Positions 7,111 to 20,034 of a DNA stretch of 64,000 nt are shown here, one piece after another. The notes beneath the pieces are model-generated. The model was given only the letters and a program-made list of their open reading frames with translations. It had not been told where the DNA came from and searched no databases. The position numbers and the translations under genes were made by a program. This DNA comes from Pseudorhodoferax sp047601025 (lineage in GTDB: Bacteria > Pseudomonadota > Gammaproteobacteria > Burkholderiales > Burkholderiaceae_C), in contig NZ_JASGJZ010000001.1 of NCBI RefSeq assembly GCF_047601025.1, forward strand, positions 744,001 through 808,000, in the 5' to 3' direction. Within the stretch, counting starts at the first letter, position 1. The number at the start of each line of letters is the position of its first letter.

Positions 7111-8043
7111 TCACGCCACCAGCGCCAACGGGCTGCGCTCGGCCGCCATGACCTGCAGGAACACGTCCTCCAGGTCGGCCTTGCGGATCTCCACGTCTTC
7201 CACGACCAGGCCGGCCTGGCGCACCGCCGCCAGGTACTGCTCGATCTCGAACGCGCCGTGCGCCGGCAACTGCACGATGCGGCCCGTCACGCGTGCGTGC
7301 TGGGCCAGCGCCGGCGGCAGCTCGCGGTCCACCTTGAAGCGCAGCACGTTGCTGGAGGCGGACTTCAGCAGCGCGCTGGTCTCGGCCAGCGCCACCACGC
7401 GGCCCTGCTTGAGCATGCCGATGCGCGTGCACAAGGCCTCGGCTTCCTCGAGATAGTGGGTGGTCAGCAGCACCGTGTGGCCCTGCTTGTTCAGCCGCGC
7501 GATGAATTGCCACAGCGTCTGGCGCAATTCCACGTCCACGCCGGCGGTGGGCTCGTCCAGCACGATCACCGGCGGCCGGTGCACCAGCGCCTGGGCCACC
7601 AGCACGCGGCGCTTCATGCCACCGGACAGCTGGCGCATGTTGGCGCCGGCCTTGTCGGCCAGGCCCAGGCTTTCCAGCAGTTCGTCGATCCAGGCCTCGT
7701 TGCGGCGCACGCCGAAATAGCCGGACTGGATGCGCAGCGCCTCGCGCACGCTGAAGAAGGGGTCGAACACCAGCTCCTGCGGCACCACGCCGAGCTGGCG
7801 CCGCGCCTGCGCGTAGTCGGCCTGCACGTCGTGGCCCATGACGGCCACGCGGCCGCTGCTGGCCCGCGACAGGCCCGCGAGGATGCTGATCAGCGTGGTC
7901 TTGCCCGCGCCATTGGGGCCGAGCAGGCCGAAGAACTCGCCGGGCTCGATATCGAAACTGACCTGGTCGAGCGCACGGAACGGGCCGCTGGAACGCGTAC
8001 CCGCGTAGATTTTGCTGACCGACTGGAACGAGATGGCGGGCAT
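7111..8043 (-). CDS. ABC transporter ATP-binding protein (YadG-like)
   Basis: A 310-residue ATPase. It has Walker A GPNGAGKTT (42-50), Q-loop VVPQEL (87-92), signature LSGGM (139-143), Walker B VIVLDEPTAG (159-168), and the switch histidine in TTHYLEEAEALC. The C-terminal about 90 residues form the extra domain common in drug/antibiotic-type ABC-2 exporters. It energises the adjacent permease. In E. coli yadGH is not near mla, but in Burkholderiales this pair commonly follows mlaB. Confidence 0.92.
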   Translation of the reverse strand: MPAISFQSVSKIYAGTRSSGPFRALDQVSFDIEPGEFFGLLGPNGAGKTTLISILAGLSRASSGRVAVMGHDVQADYAQARRQLGVVPQELVFDPFFSVREALRIQSGYFGVRRNEAWIDELLESLGLADKAGANMRQLSGGMKRRVLVAQALVHRPPVIVLDEPTAGVDVELRQTLWQFIARLNKQGHTVLLTTHYLEEAEALCTRIGMLKQGRVVALAETSALLKSASSNVLRFKVDRELPPALAQHARVTGRIVQLPAHGAFEIEQYLAAVRQAGLVVEDVEIRKADLEDVFLQVMAAERSPLALVA

Positions 8044-8106
8044 GGGGAACCCGGCATTCTATGCCGCCGCCCCGTTTCGCGCAGGCGGCGCCGGCCGCAG
8101 CCCTCT

Positions 8107-8376
8107 CTACGCGGCAGCGGGCAGCAGCATGTCCACGCCGTACAGCCCGGCCAGCGCGCGCAGCCGCACGGGCAGGCCGCGCACGGTGAAGCCGCGGCCC
8201 TGCGCCATGGCCTCGCGCCGGCACTCCAGCAGCACCGCCAGCGCCGACGAATCGAACTGCCGCAGCGCGCCGGCATCCACCAGCACCGGGCCCTGCAGCG
8301 ACGCCATGCCTTGCAGCAGCATGTGCAGCGAGGCCGAAGCCTGCGCATGCGTCAGCTCGGCCGGGAGCACCAGCAT
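8107..8376 (-). CDS. mlaB: STAS-domain protein MlaB
   Basis: An 89-residue STAS-domain protein, the small cytoplasmic subunit of the MlaFEDB complex that moves phospholipids between inner and outer membranes. The segment LRQFDSSALAVLLECRREA (39-57) carries the conserved serine/aspartate pattern of the STAS loop-helix. Its ATG shares a base with the mlaC stop (TGATG), implying translational coupling. It is the last gene of the mlaFEDACB order. Confidence 0.85.
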   Translation of the reverse strand: MLVLPAELTHAQASASLHMLLQGMASLQGPVLVDAGALRQFDSSALAVLLECRREAMAQGRGFTVRGLPVRLRALAGLYGVDMLLPAAA

Positions 8377-9017
8377 CAGCCGCTCTTCTTCTCGTTGGAC
8401 TGGTTGCGCTGGGTCAGCGAGGCGATCAGCCCGTCCAGGCCCTTGGCATTGATTTCCTGGGCGAACTGGCTGCGGTAGGTCTCCACGAGCCAGATGCCCA
8501 TCACGTTCAGGTTGTAGATCTTCCAGCCCGCGCCCTGGCCGGGCGTCTTTTCCATGCGGTATTCGAGCTGGGCCGGATCGCCGCGGCCACGCACCTCGGA
8601 GCGCACCACGACGTCCTTGTCGTCCGGCCCGGCACGCAGCGGCCGCACCACGACCTCCTGCTCGTTGACCTGGGCCAGCGCGCCGGAATAGGTGCGCACC
8701 AGCAGGGTCTTGAACTGGGCCTGCAGCTGGCGCTTCTGCTCGTCCGTGGCCTGCCGCCAGGCCGGTCCCACCGCCGAGGCCGTCATGCGCTGGAAGTTCA
8801 CGTTGGGCATGATCTTGCTGTCGACCAGCGCCATGATCCTGCCGATGTCGCCGGCCTGAATGGATTTGTCGGCCTTGATCGCGTTGAGCACCTCGGTGGA
8901 CAGCCGGTTGATCAGGGCATCCGGCGCCTCGTCGGCCGCCCAGGCCAGGGGCAGACCTTGCGCCAGCACCAGGGCCGCGGCGCCCGCCCACCGGGCCAAG
9001 TCTCTGCGCTTCATCAT
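8376..9017 (-). CDS. mlaC: Periplasmic phospholipid-binding protein MlaC
   Basis: Shuttles phospholipids across the periplasm between outer-membrane MlaA and the inner-membrane MlaFEDB complex. The mature part matches the MlaC/Ttg2D family (ALINRLSTEVLNAIK, VDSKIMPNVNFQRMTASAVGPAWRQAT, RTYSGALAQVNEQEV, WKIYNLNVMGIWLVETYRSQF). A signal peptide with KRRDLARW followed by a hydrophobic core precedes ADEAP; the twin Arg hints at Tat export but is not a strict Tat motif. An earlier ATG at 9032 exists, but its own next bases (GGAGAA) look like the Shine-Dalgarno for the ATG at 9017, which is preferred. Confidence 0.92.
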   Translation of the reverse strand: MMKRRDLARWAGAAALVLAQGLPLAWAADEAPDALINRLSTEVLNAIKADKSIQAGDIGRIMALVDSKIMPNVNFQRMTASAVGPAWRQATDEQKRQLQAQFKTLLVRTYSGALAQVNEQEVVVRPLRAGPDDKDVVVRSEVRGRGDPAQLEYRMEKTPGQGAGWKIYNLNVMGIWLVETYRSQFAQEINAKGLDGLIASLTQRNQSNEKKSG

Positions 9018-9134
9018 CGTCGTGTTCTCCATGCGGGACCTGACCCGCCGTTCAATTCAGGGGTGGTGCCGCAGGCCTTCGGGCACGCAGACTCCCGCGC
9101 CCGGCCGTGCAGCATGCAGCCGACTATGCAGCGC

Positions 9135-9857
9135 CTATTGCTCGGGCGCCGACGGATCGTCGATGTTTCCGTCGTAGTCCGTGGCGCCGCGCAGCTGCAG
9201 GTAGGCATCCCGCGTGAAGCTGTACTTGTCCAGCGCCGCCTCTTCGAGCACGTTGCCCACGCGCAGCAGCTGCGCGCGCGTGTGGATCAAGCCCAGCCCG
9301 TACATCCCGTAGCGCACGCCGCGGTCGTTCACATGCGACACCGGGTTGCCCCAGAGGTCGACCGGCAGCGCCGCCGTCTCGCGCACCGTGGACGGCCCCA
9401 GCACCGGCAACACCAGGTACGGCCCGCTCGGCACGCCCCAGTGGCCCAGCGTCTTGCCGAAGTCCTCGCGGTGGCGCGGGATGTCCGCGTCGCTGGCGAT
9501 GTCGATCAGGCCGCCGATGCCGAACAAGGTGTTGAGCTGGACACGGAACAGGCTTTCCGCGGCCGCCTGCCCGCGGCCCTGCAGCAGCGCATTCACGCCC
9601 GTCCACGCATCGGCCAGGTTGTTGAAGAAGTTGCGCACGCCGGTGCGCACCGGGCTGGGCAGCACTTCGTTGTAGACCTCGGCCACGGGCTTGAACACCG
9701 CACGGTCCAGGCCTTCGTTGAACGAGTAGACGCTGCGGTTGAACGGTTCGAGGGGATCTCGCGGGTCGGCGTTCGGACCGGTGGCGCAACCCGTCGACAG
9801 GGCCACGGCCAGCAGGCCGGCCGCGAGGGCGGAACTTCGGGGAACGGGGCGCTTCAT
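9135..9857 (-). CDS. mlaA: Outer-membrane lipoprotein MlaA (VacJ)
   Basis: A 240-residue lipoprotein that removes misplaced phospholipids from the outer leaflet. The lipobox cysteine is C24 (LSTGCATG). Family motifs DPLEPFNRSVYSFNEGLDRAVFKP, NFFNNLADAWTGVNALLQG and DFGKTLGHWGVPSGPYLVLPVLGPSTVRE are all present. A strong ribosome binding site (GAGGTGGAG) precedes the ATG. Inclusion of mlaA inside the mla operon is typical of betaproteobacteria, unlike E. coli where it is separate. Confidence 0.96.
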   Translation of the reverse strand: MKRPVPRSSALAAGLLAVALSTGCATGPNADPRDPLEPFNRSVYSFNEGLDRAVFKPVAEVYNEVLPSPVRTGVRNFFNNLADAWTGVNALLQGRGQAAAESLFRVQLNTLFGIGGLIDIASDADIPRHREDFGKTLGHWGVPSGPYLVLPVLGPSTVRETAALPVDLWGNPVSHVNDRGVRYGMYGLGLIHTRAQLLRVGNVLEEAALDKYSFTRDAYLQLRGATDYDGNIDDPSAPEQ

Positions 9858-9876
9858 GGGATCACTCCACCTCTCT

Positions 9877-10350
9877 TTATTTCTTGGGTGCCGGCGTCTC
9901 CGCAGCCTTGCTGTAGAGGAACTGGCCGATCAGGTTCTCCAGCACCACGGCCGACTGCGTGGTCGTGACGGTGTCGCCGGCCTGCAGGTTGTGTTCGTCG
10001 GCGCCGGCCTCGATGCCGATGTACTGCTCGCCCAGCAGGCCGCTGGTCAGGATCTTGAGAGAACTGTCCTTCGGAAAAGTGTAGCGGCTCTGCATCGCCA
10101 GCTGCACCCGGGCCTGGAAGCTCTTGTCATCAAAATCGATGGTTTCCACGCGCCCGACGACCACGCCGGCGCTCTTGACGGCCGCCTTGGGCTTCAGGCC
10201 GCCGATGTTGTCGAACTTCGCCGTCACCGTGTAGGTGGACGACAGGTTCAGGCTGGTCAGGTTGGCGGCGCGCAGCGCCAGGAACAGGATGGCCGCCGCG
10301 CCCAGCAGCACGAACAGCCCCACCCATACATCCGTCTTGCTTCGTTGCAT
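9877..10350 (-). CDS. mlaD: MCE-domain phospholipid transport protein MlaD
   Basis: A 157-residue inner-membrane-anchored periplasmic protein that forms the hexameric MCE ring of MlaFEDB. It has one N-terminal membrane helix (WVGLFVLLGAAAILFLALRAAN, 10-31) followed by a single MCE domain (TYTVTAKFDNIGGLKPKAAVKSAGVVVGRVETI) and a C-terminal helix with the conserved LENLIGQFLY. Length and single-MCE layout fit the family. It lies between mlaE (22 bases away) and mlaA (19 bases away). Confidence 0.96.
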   Translation of the reverse strand: MQRSKTDVWVGLFVLLGAAAILFLALRAANLTSLNLSSTYTVTAKFDNIGGLKPKAAVKSAGVVVGRVETIDFDDKSFQARVQLAMQSRYTFPKDSSLKILTSGLLGEQYIGIEAGADEHNLQAGDTVTTTQSAVVLENLIGQFLYSKAAETPAPKK

Positions 10351-10372
10351 CGCCTTCTCTCCGCGAGCGCTT

Positions 10373-11155
10373 TCAAATGTTGAACATCACGGCCGTCAGC
10401 ACGAAGTCCAGTGCCAGTACGGCCAGCGAGGCCACGACCACGGTGCGCGTGGTCGCGCGCGACACGCCCTCGGGCGTCGGCAGGGCGCGCCAGCCGGTCA
10501 GCAGCGCCACGAAGGTCACGGTGAATCCGAACACCACGCTCTTGAGCACGCCGTTGCCGACGTCGGCCAGCCAGTCCACGCCGCCCTGCATCTGGCTCCA
10601 GAACGCACCCGCGTCCACCCCGATCAGCACCACGCCGACCAGCCAGCCGCCCAGGATGCCGACCGCCGAGAACAGCGCCGCCAGCAGCGGCATCGCGATC
10701 ACGCCGCCCCAAAAGCGCGGCGCCAGCACCCGGCGCACCGGGTCCACGGCCATCATCTCCATGGCGGCCAACTGCTCGCCGGCCTTCATCAGGCCGATGC
10801 CGGCCGTCAGCGAGGTGCCGGCCCGGCCGGCGAACAGCAGCGCCGTGACCACCGGCCCCAGCTCGCGCACCAGGCTCAGCGCCACCAGCAGGCCGAGCGC
10901 CTCGGACGAACCATAGCGCTGCAGCGTGTAGTAGCCCTGCAGCGCCAGCACGAAGCCCACGAACAGGCCGGAGACCATGACGATGGCCAGCGAGTAGTTG
11001 CCCAGGAAGTGGATCTGGTCGCGCACCAGGCCGAAGCGCCGCAGGCTCGCGCCGCCCAGCGCCAGCAGCCGCAGGAACAGCCGCGTGCCCTGGCCCAGGT
11101 CGGCCAGCGCGCTGCGCACGGCGAAGCCGATGTCCGCAGGCTTGTACCAGCTCAT
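10373..11155 (-). CDS. mlaE: ABC permease MlaE
   Basis: A 260-residue permease of the MlaFEDB phospholipid transporter. It has an amphipathic N-terminal segment followed by five or six membrane spans, and the MlaE-family stretch LVRELGPVVTALLFAGRAGTSLTAGIGLMKAGEQLAAMEMMAVDP that contacts the ATPase. The ATG overlaps the mlaF stop by 4 bases. Confidence 0.96.
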   Translation of the reverse strand: MSWYKPADIGFAVRSALADLGQGTRLFLRLLALGGASLRRFGLVRDQIHFLGNYSLAIVMVSGLFVGFVLALQGYYTLQRYGSSEALGLLVALSLVRELGPVVTALLFAGRAGTSLTAGIGLMKAGEQLAAMEMMAVDPVRRVLAPRFWGGVIAMPLLAALFSAVGILGGWLVGVVLIGVDAGAFWSQMQGGVDWLADVGNGVLKSVVFGFTVTFVALLTGWRALPTPEGVSRATTRTVVVASLAVLALDFVLTAVMFNI

Positions 11156-11994
11156 CGCCGGCTCCGCGCATGCGGCCCGTGGGCGGGACCGAAGTCCTCG
11201 TCCACCGTCGGGCCGGGGTAGTGGAAATGCACCGGGCCCTCGGCCTCGGCGCTCACGAACTGGTGTACCAGCGGGTCGGTGCTGGCGCGCACCTCGGCCG
11301 GCGTGCCCTGGGCGGCGATCGAGCCGTTGGCCAGCACGATGACCTGGTCGGCGATCGCGAAGGTCTCGTCCAGGTCGTGCGAGACGACGATGCTGGTCAG
11401 GCCCATGGCGTCGTTGAGCTGGCGGATCAGCCGGGCGGCGGTGCCGAGCGAGATCGGGTCCAGGCCGGCGAACGGTTCGTCGTACATCACGAGTTCCGGG
11501 TCCAGCGCGATCGCGCGCGCCAGCGCCACGCGCCGCGCCATGCCACCGGACACCTGGCTGGGCATCAGCGTGCGCGCGCCGCGCAGGCCGACGGCGTTCA
11601 GCTTCATCAGCACGATGTCGCGGATCAGCGGCTCGGCCAGATCGGTGTGCTCGCGCAGCGGAAAGGCCACGTTCTCGAACACGTCCAGGTCGGTGAACAG
11701 GGCGCCGAACTGGAACAGCATGCCCATGCGCCGGCGCACGGCGTACAAGCCCGCCTCGTCGAGCGCGGCCACGTCCTGGCCATCGAACAGCACCTGGCCC
11801 TTCTGCGGCCGGATCTGCCCGCCGATCAGGCGCAGCACGGTGGTCTTGCCCCCGCCCGAGGCACCCATCAGCGCCGTGACCTTGCCGCGCGGCACGGTCA
11901 GCGAGACACTGGCGAGAACCGGCCGCTCGCCGTAGCCGAAGGAGAGGTCCTGCAGGACGACGAGGGGGTCGGAAGAAAGGGAAGAATCGTCCAT
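11152..11994 (-). CDS. mlaF: ABC ATPase MlaF
   Basis: ATP-binding subunit of MlaFEDB. It has Walker A GASGGGKTT at about 44-52, signature VSGGMARRVALARA, Walker B ELVMYDEPFAGLDP, and H-loop VVSHDLDE. The ATG at 11994 (MDDSSLSSDP) is preferred over TTG codons immediately upstream. No good Shine-Dalgarno is visible; a GC-rich hairpin lies just before the start. It is the first gene of the mla operon and lies about 80 bases after the gltD stop, so it could be read from its own promoter or from gltBD read-through. Confidence 0.95.
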   Translation of the reverse strand: MDDSSLSSDPLVVLQDLSFGYGERPVLASVSLTVPRGKVTALMGASGGGKTTVLRLIGGQIRPQKGQVLFDGQDVAALDEAGLYAVRRRMGMLFQFGALFTDLDVFENVAFPLREHTDLAEPLIRDIVLMKLNAVGLRGARTLMPSQVSGGMARRVALARAIALDPELVMYDEPFAGLDPISLGTAARLIRQLNDAMGLTSIVVSHDLDETFAIADQVIVLANGSIAAQGTPAEVRASTDPLVHQFVSAEAEGPVHFHYPGPTVDEDFGPAHGPHARSRR

Positions 11995-12002
11995 CAACAA
12001 CA

Positions 12003-12023
12003 AGGCCGGAGGAGATCCGGCCT
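12003..12023 (-). terminator. Hairpin between gltD and mlaF, possible terminator or attenuator
   Basis: A perfect 7-bp stem (AGGCCGG / CCGGCCT) with a 7-base loop lies between gltD and mlaF. On the minus strand it is followed by TTGTTGTTG rather than a clean T-run, so it is a weak intrinsic terminator at best. Because it ends 8 bases before the mlaF start codon it could also restrain ribosome access. Role inferred only. Confidence 0.4.
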
Positions 12024-12075
12024 CGGACGATGATAAGGGATACCGCGTATTGCTGCGTATGCGCGGCAGATCCCC

Positions 12076-13542
12076 TCAGCGCGGCAGGTCCGAGAAGCCC
12101 ATCAGGAACTCGTCCACCGCGCGCGCCGCCTGGCGCCCTTCGCGGATCGCCCACACCACCAGCGACTGGCCGCGCCGCATGTCGCCGGCGGCGAAGACCT
12201 TGGACACGTTGGTGGCATAGCCGCCGTCGAACTCGGTCGTGGCCTTGGCGTTGCCGCGCGCGTCCTTGTCGACGCCGAAGGACTCCAGCACGCTGGCGAC
12301 CGGGCTGACGAAGCCCATGGCCAGCAGCACCAGGTCGGCCTTGAGCACCTGCTCGCTGCCCGGCACCTCGACCATCTTGCCGTCCTTCCACTCCACGCGC
12401 ACGGTCTTCAGGCCGGTGACCTTGCCCTTCTCGCCGATGAATTCCTTGGTCGAGATCGCGAACTCGCGCTCGCAGCCTTCCTCGTGGCTGGAACTGGTGC
12501 GCAGCTTGATCGGCCAGTAGGGCCAGGTCAGCGGGCGGTTCTCCTCGGCCGGGGGCTGCGGCATCAGCTCGAACTGGGTCACGCTGACCGCGCCGTGCCG
12601 GTTGCTGGTGCCCACGCAGTCGCTGCCGGTGTCGCCGCCGCCGATCACGATCACGTGCTTGCCGTCGGCCCGCAGCTGGCCCTTGAGCTTGTCGCCGGCG
12701 TTGACCTTGTTCTGCTGCGGCAGGAACTCCATCGCGAAGTGGATGCCGTCCAGCTCGCGGCCCGGCACCGGCAGGTCGCGCGACTGCTCGGCGCCACCGG
12801 TCAGCAGCACGGCGTCGAACTCCTGGAGCAGGTCGTCCGCCGACACGTGGTGCTTGGCCCAGTTGGTGACCTTGGAGTCCTTGGGCCAGTTGCCCACCAC
12901 GGTGCCGGTCTTGATCGTCACGCCCTCGGCCTTGAGCTGCTCGGCGCGGCGGTCGATGTGCACCTTCTCCATCTTGAAGTCCGGGATGCCGTAGCGCAGC
13001 AGGCCGCCGACCCGGTCGTTCTTCTCGAACAGCGTGACGTCGTGGCCGGCGCGGGCCAGTTGCTGCGACGCGGCCAGGCCGGCCGGGCCGGAACCGACCA
13101 CGGCCACCTTCTTGCCGGTCTTGTGCCGGGCCGGCTGCGGCGTGATCCAGCCTTCTTCCCAGGCCTTGTCGATGATGGCGTGCTCGATCGACTTGATGCC
13201 GATGGCGTCGTCGTTCACGTTCAGCACGCAGGCCGCCTCGCAGGGCGCGGGGCAGATGCGGCCGGTGAACTCCGGGAAGTTGTTGGTGGACTGCAGCACC
13301 GCGATCGCGCTCCTCCAGTCCTGCCGGTACACCAGGTCGTTGAAGTCCGGGATGATGTTGTTGACCGGGCAGCCGTTGTTGCAGAACGGCGTGCCGCAGT
13401 CCATGCAGCGCGCGCCCTGCAGCTTGGCCTGCTCGGGCGTCAGGCCCACCACGAATTCCTTGTAGTGCTTCAGGCGCTCCTCGACCGGGCGGTAGCCCTC
13501 CTCGATGCGCTCGTATTCCATGAAGCCGGTGATCTTTCCCAT
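12076..13542 (-). CDS. gltD: Glutamate synthase (NADPH) small subunit GltD
   Basis: Supplies electrons from NADPH through FAD and Fe-S clusters to the large subunit in the GOGAT reaction. The 488 residues contain N-terminal cysteine clusters (GARCMDCGTPFCNNGCPVNN and CPAPCEAACVLN) and two Rossmann folds: VAVVGSGPAGLAAS for FAD and VIVIGGGDTGSDCVG for NADPH. It lies 24 bases after gltB and shares its operon. Confidence 0.97.
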   Translation of the reverse strand: MGKITGFMEYERIEEGYRPVEERLKHYKEFVVGLTPEQAKLQGARCMDCGTPFCNNGCPVNNIIPDFNDLVYRQDWRSAIAVLQSTNNFPEFTGRICPAPCEAACVLNVNDDAIGIKSIEHAIIDKAWEEGWITPQPARHKTGKKVAVVGSGPAGLAASQQLARAGHDVTLFEKNDRVGGLLRYGIPDFKMEKVHIDRRAEQLKAEGVTIKTGTVVGNWPKDSKVTNWAKHHVSADDLLQEFDAVLLTGGAEQSRDLPVPGRELDGIHFAMEFLPQQNKVNAGDKLKGQLRADGKHVIVIGGGDTGSDCVGTSNRHGAVSVTQFELMPQPPAEENRPLTWPYWPIKLRTSSSHEEGCEREFAISTKEFIGEKGKVTGLKTVRVEWKDGKMVEVPGSEQVLKADLVLLAMGFVSPVASVLESFGVDKDARGNAKATTEFDGGYATNVSKVFAAGDMRRGQSLVVWAIREGRQAARAVDEFLMGFSDLPR

Positions 13543-13566
13543 CGTGCTCTTCCTCGTTGTTCTCGC

Positions 13567-18306
<4,740 letters not shown>

Positions 18307-18351
18307 CGACGCACTCCTTCGTTCTTGCTCGGTCGTTCGCGGGGGAAGCGG

Positions 18352-18380
18352 AGCATAGTGCGTTGCAACAAGGATGCCAA
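18352..18380 (-). promoter_or_regulatory. Sigma-70 promoter of gltBD
   Basis: On the minus strand TTGGCA (18380-18375) and TATGCT (18357-18352) are separated by exactly 17 bases, close to consensus. Transcription would begin near 18345 and leave a leader of about 40 bases carrying GAAGGAG before the gltB ATG. The start of the RAYT-associated AT-rich sequence abuts the -35 box. Confidence 0.7.
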
Positions 18381-18464
18381 GAAGAAAATTCAGGGTCAGA
18401 TCACTATTATTCCTTGATTTTTTTCATCAACAATTATTCGGGGACATATCAAAAACGACCGTGT
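18381..18464. repeat. AT-rich flank of the RAYT gene
   Basis: This stretch is strikingly AT-rich against the very GC-rich surroundings. It contains CAGGGTCAGATCACTATTATT and a later ATTATTCGGGGACA. Sequences of the CAGGGTCAGA type are familiar at the 3' side of IS200/RAYT-like transposase genes in Burkholderiales. It probably marks the right-hand boundary of the inserted RAYT unit next to the gltB promoter. No duplicated target or matching second end was found. Confidence 0.45.
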
Positions 18465-19157
18465 TCAGTCACTCTTGCGTGGCCGGCCGGGTCGGCCGCG
18501 CGTGAGCCGGCGCGGCACCGCCCGCTGCAGCCGCTCCACGAAGGCGGGATCGCCGAGCACCCAGCCCCCCAGCACGGAGCGCGTCAGCGCCTCCTGCTCC
18601 AAAGTGGGCAGGCCGGCATGCACCATTTCGGCGTAGGCGGCCTCGCGCGCGAACGGCGTGTTGCCCAGCGTCCAGTAGTCCGCCGGGGGCACCAGCCAGG
18701 CGTCGTGGCGCTGCCCCGCATAGTGGCGGTGGCTGGACCAGGCGTAGTCGGCGGCGGCCTGCACCAACCCGGTGCGAACCGGGTTCAGATCGAAGTACGC
18801 CATGCACGCCAGCACATGCGCGCCGGGCTGCAGCACGGTGGAGCGGTAGCGGCCCTCCCACAGCGTGCCGCTGCGGCCATGGGCCTGGTTGAAGCTGCGC
18901 ACGTAGCGGCGCCCCACGCCCTGCAGCATGCGCGCCAGCGCGCCCTCCTCGGCCGGCGGCGTCAGCAGCAGGTGGAAGTGGTCGGGCATCAGCACGTAGG
19001 CGTGCAGCGCCACGCCGGCCGCCGCGGCCTCGCGCGCCAGCAGCGCCAGCATCTCGGCGTGCTCGTCGTCGCTGGTGAAGATGGGCTGGCGGTTGTTGCC
19101 CCGCTGCAGCACGTGGTGCACCTGGCCGGCCAGCGACAGACGGGGCAGGCGGGCCAT
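18465..19157 (-). CDS. REP-associated tyrosine transposase (RAYT, Y1/HUH family)
   Basis: A 230-residue single-strand transposase of the IS200-like Y1 family. The metal-binding HUH motif is H60-F-H62 in MPDHFHLLL. The family block AYFDLNPVRTGLV carries Y121, a candidate catalytic tyrosine, and WEGRYRSTV is also conserved. Such domesticated genes usually occur once per genome without their own transposon ends and act on dispersed REP palindromes. It lies between the methyltransferase gene and gltB in the same direction and ends with a basic tail (RLTRGRPGRPRK). No REP array is apparent here. Confidence 0.88.
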   Translation of the reverse strand: MARLPRLSLAGQVHHVLQRGNNRQPIFTSDDEHAEMLALLAREAAAAGVALHAYVLMPDHFHLLLTPPAEEGALARMLQGVGRRYVRSFNQAHGRSGTLWEGRYRSTVLQPGAHVLACMAYFDLNPVRTGLVQAAADYAWSSHRHYAGQRHDAWLVPPADYWTLGNTPFAREAAYAEMVHAGLPTLEQEALTRSVLGGWVLGDPAFVERLQRAVPRRLTRGRPGRPRKSD

Positions 19158-19164
19158 GGACCCC

Positions 19165-20034
19165 TCAGGCGTGCGGAAGCAGGTCGAAGCGGGTCGCGCG
19201 CAGGCTCTGCAGGCCGAACGCGTCGAGCAGGCCGTCCAGACGTTCGGCGGCGCTGCGCTTGCCGCGGCCGGTGCGGCGCGCCACGATCAGCTCGTTCTTC
19301 AGGCTGTGCTCCCAGCCCACGAGTTCGGTCACGGTGACCTGGTAGCCGCAGGCCTCCAGGTACAGGCAGCGCAGCACGTTGGTGATCTGGCTGCCGATCT
19401 CGCGCGTGTGCAGCGGGTGGCGCCACAGCTCGGCCAGCGGCGTGCGCGCCAGCGCCAGCGCCTTGTGCTGGCGCAGGCAGGCGGCCACCTCGGCCTGGCA
19501 GCACGGCACCAGCACCATGCTGGCGGCCTGCTTCTCCAGGCCGAAGCGGATCGCGTCGTCGGTCGCCGTGTCGCAGGCGTGCAATGCCGTCACGACGTCG
19601 ATGCGCGGCGGCAGCTGCACGGCGCGCGCCGCCTCGGCGGCGCTGAGGTGCAGGAACGACATGCGCTCGAAGCCGAGCCGGGCGGCCAGCTCGCGCGAGC
19701 GCTCGACCAGTTCCCCGCGCGTCTCGATGCCGTAGACATGGCCGGGCCGCTGCGCGAACACCAGGTCGTACAGCATGAAGCCGAGATAGGACTTGCCAGC
19801 GCCATGGTCGGCGAGCAGAACCGGCGCATCGGGCGCGAAGCCCTCGCGGATCTCGCGCTCGATGAACTGCACCAGGTGCTGCACCTGCTTGAGCTTGCGC
19901 CGCGAGTCCTGGTTCAGCCGGCCGTCGCGCGTCAGGATGTGCAGCGCCTTCAGCAGTTCGATCGACTGGCCGGGGCGCAGTTCGTCCGCCAGCGCGGCCA
20001 GCGGATCGGGCGCCGCGCGCTTCTTCGTCGTCAT
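19165..20034 (-). CDS. Class I SAM-dependent methyltransferase, Methyltransf_32-like
   Basis: A 289-residue protein with a Rossmann-type SAM-binding core: VLLADHGAGKSYLGFMLYDLVF is the glycine-rich motif I, and VYGIETRGELVERSRELAARLGF holds the acidic motif II. DVVTALHACDTATDDAI and VLVPCCQAEV follow. The LHACDTATD/VPCC pattern is that of the Methyltransf_32 group, whose substrates are mostly unknown. Its ATG overlaps the DUF1415 stop by 4 bases. No target can be proposed. Confidence 0.8.
   Translation of the reverse strand: MTTKKRAAPDPLAALADELRPGQSIELLKALHILTRDGRLNQDSRRKLKQVQHLVQFIEREIREGFAPDAPVLLADHGAGKSYLGFMLYDLVFAQRPGHVYGIETRGELVERSRELAARLGFERMSFLHLSAAEAARAVQLPPRIDVVTALHACDTATDDAIRFGLEKQAASMVLVPCCQAEVAACLRQHKALALARTPLAELWRHPLHTREIGSQITNVLRCLYLEACGYQVTVTELVGWEHSLKNELIVARRTGRGKRSAAERLDGLLDAFGLQSLRATRFDLLPHA

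Noticed and set aside
18381..18464. A complete insertion sequence with paired ends around the RAYT gene
   Set aside because: No matching terminal repeat or target duplication was found on the far side of the gene; RAYT genes usually lack them.
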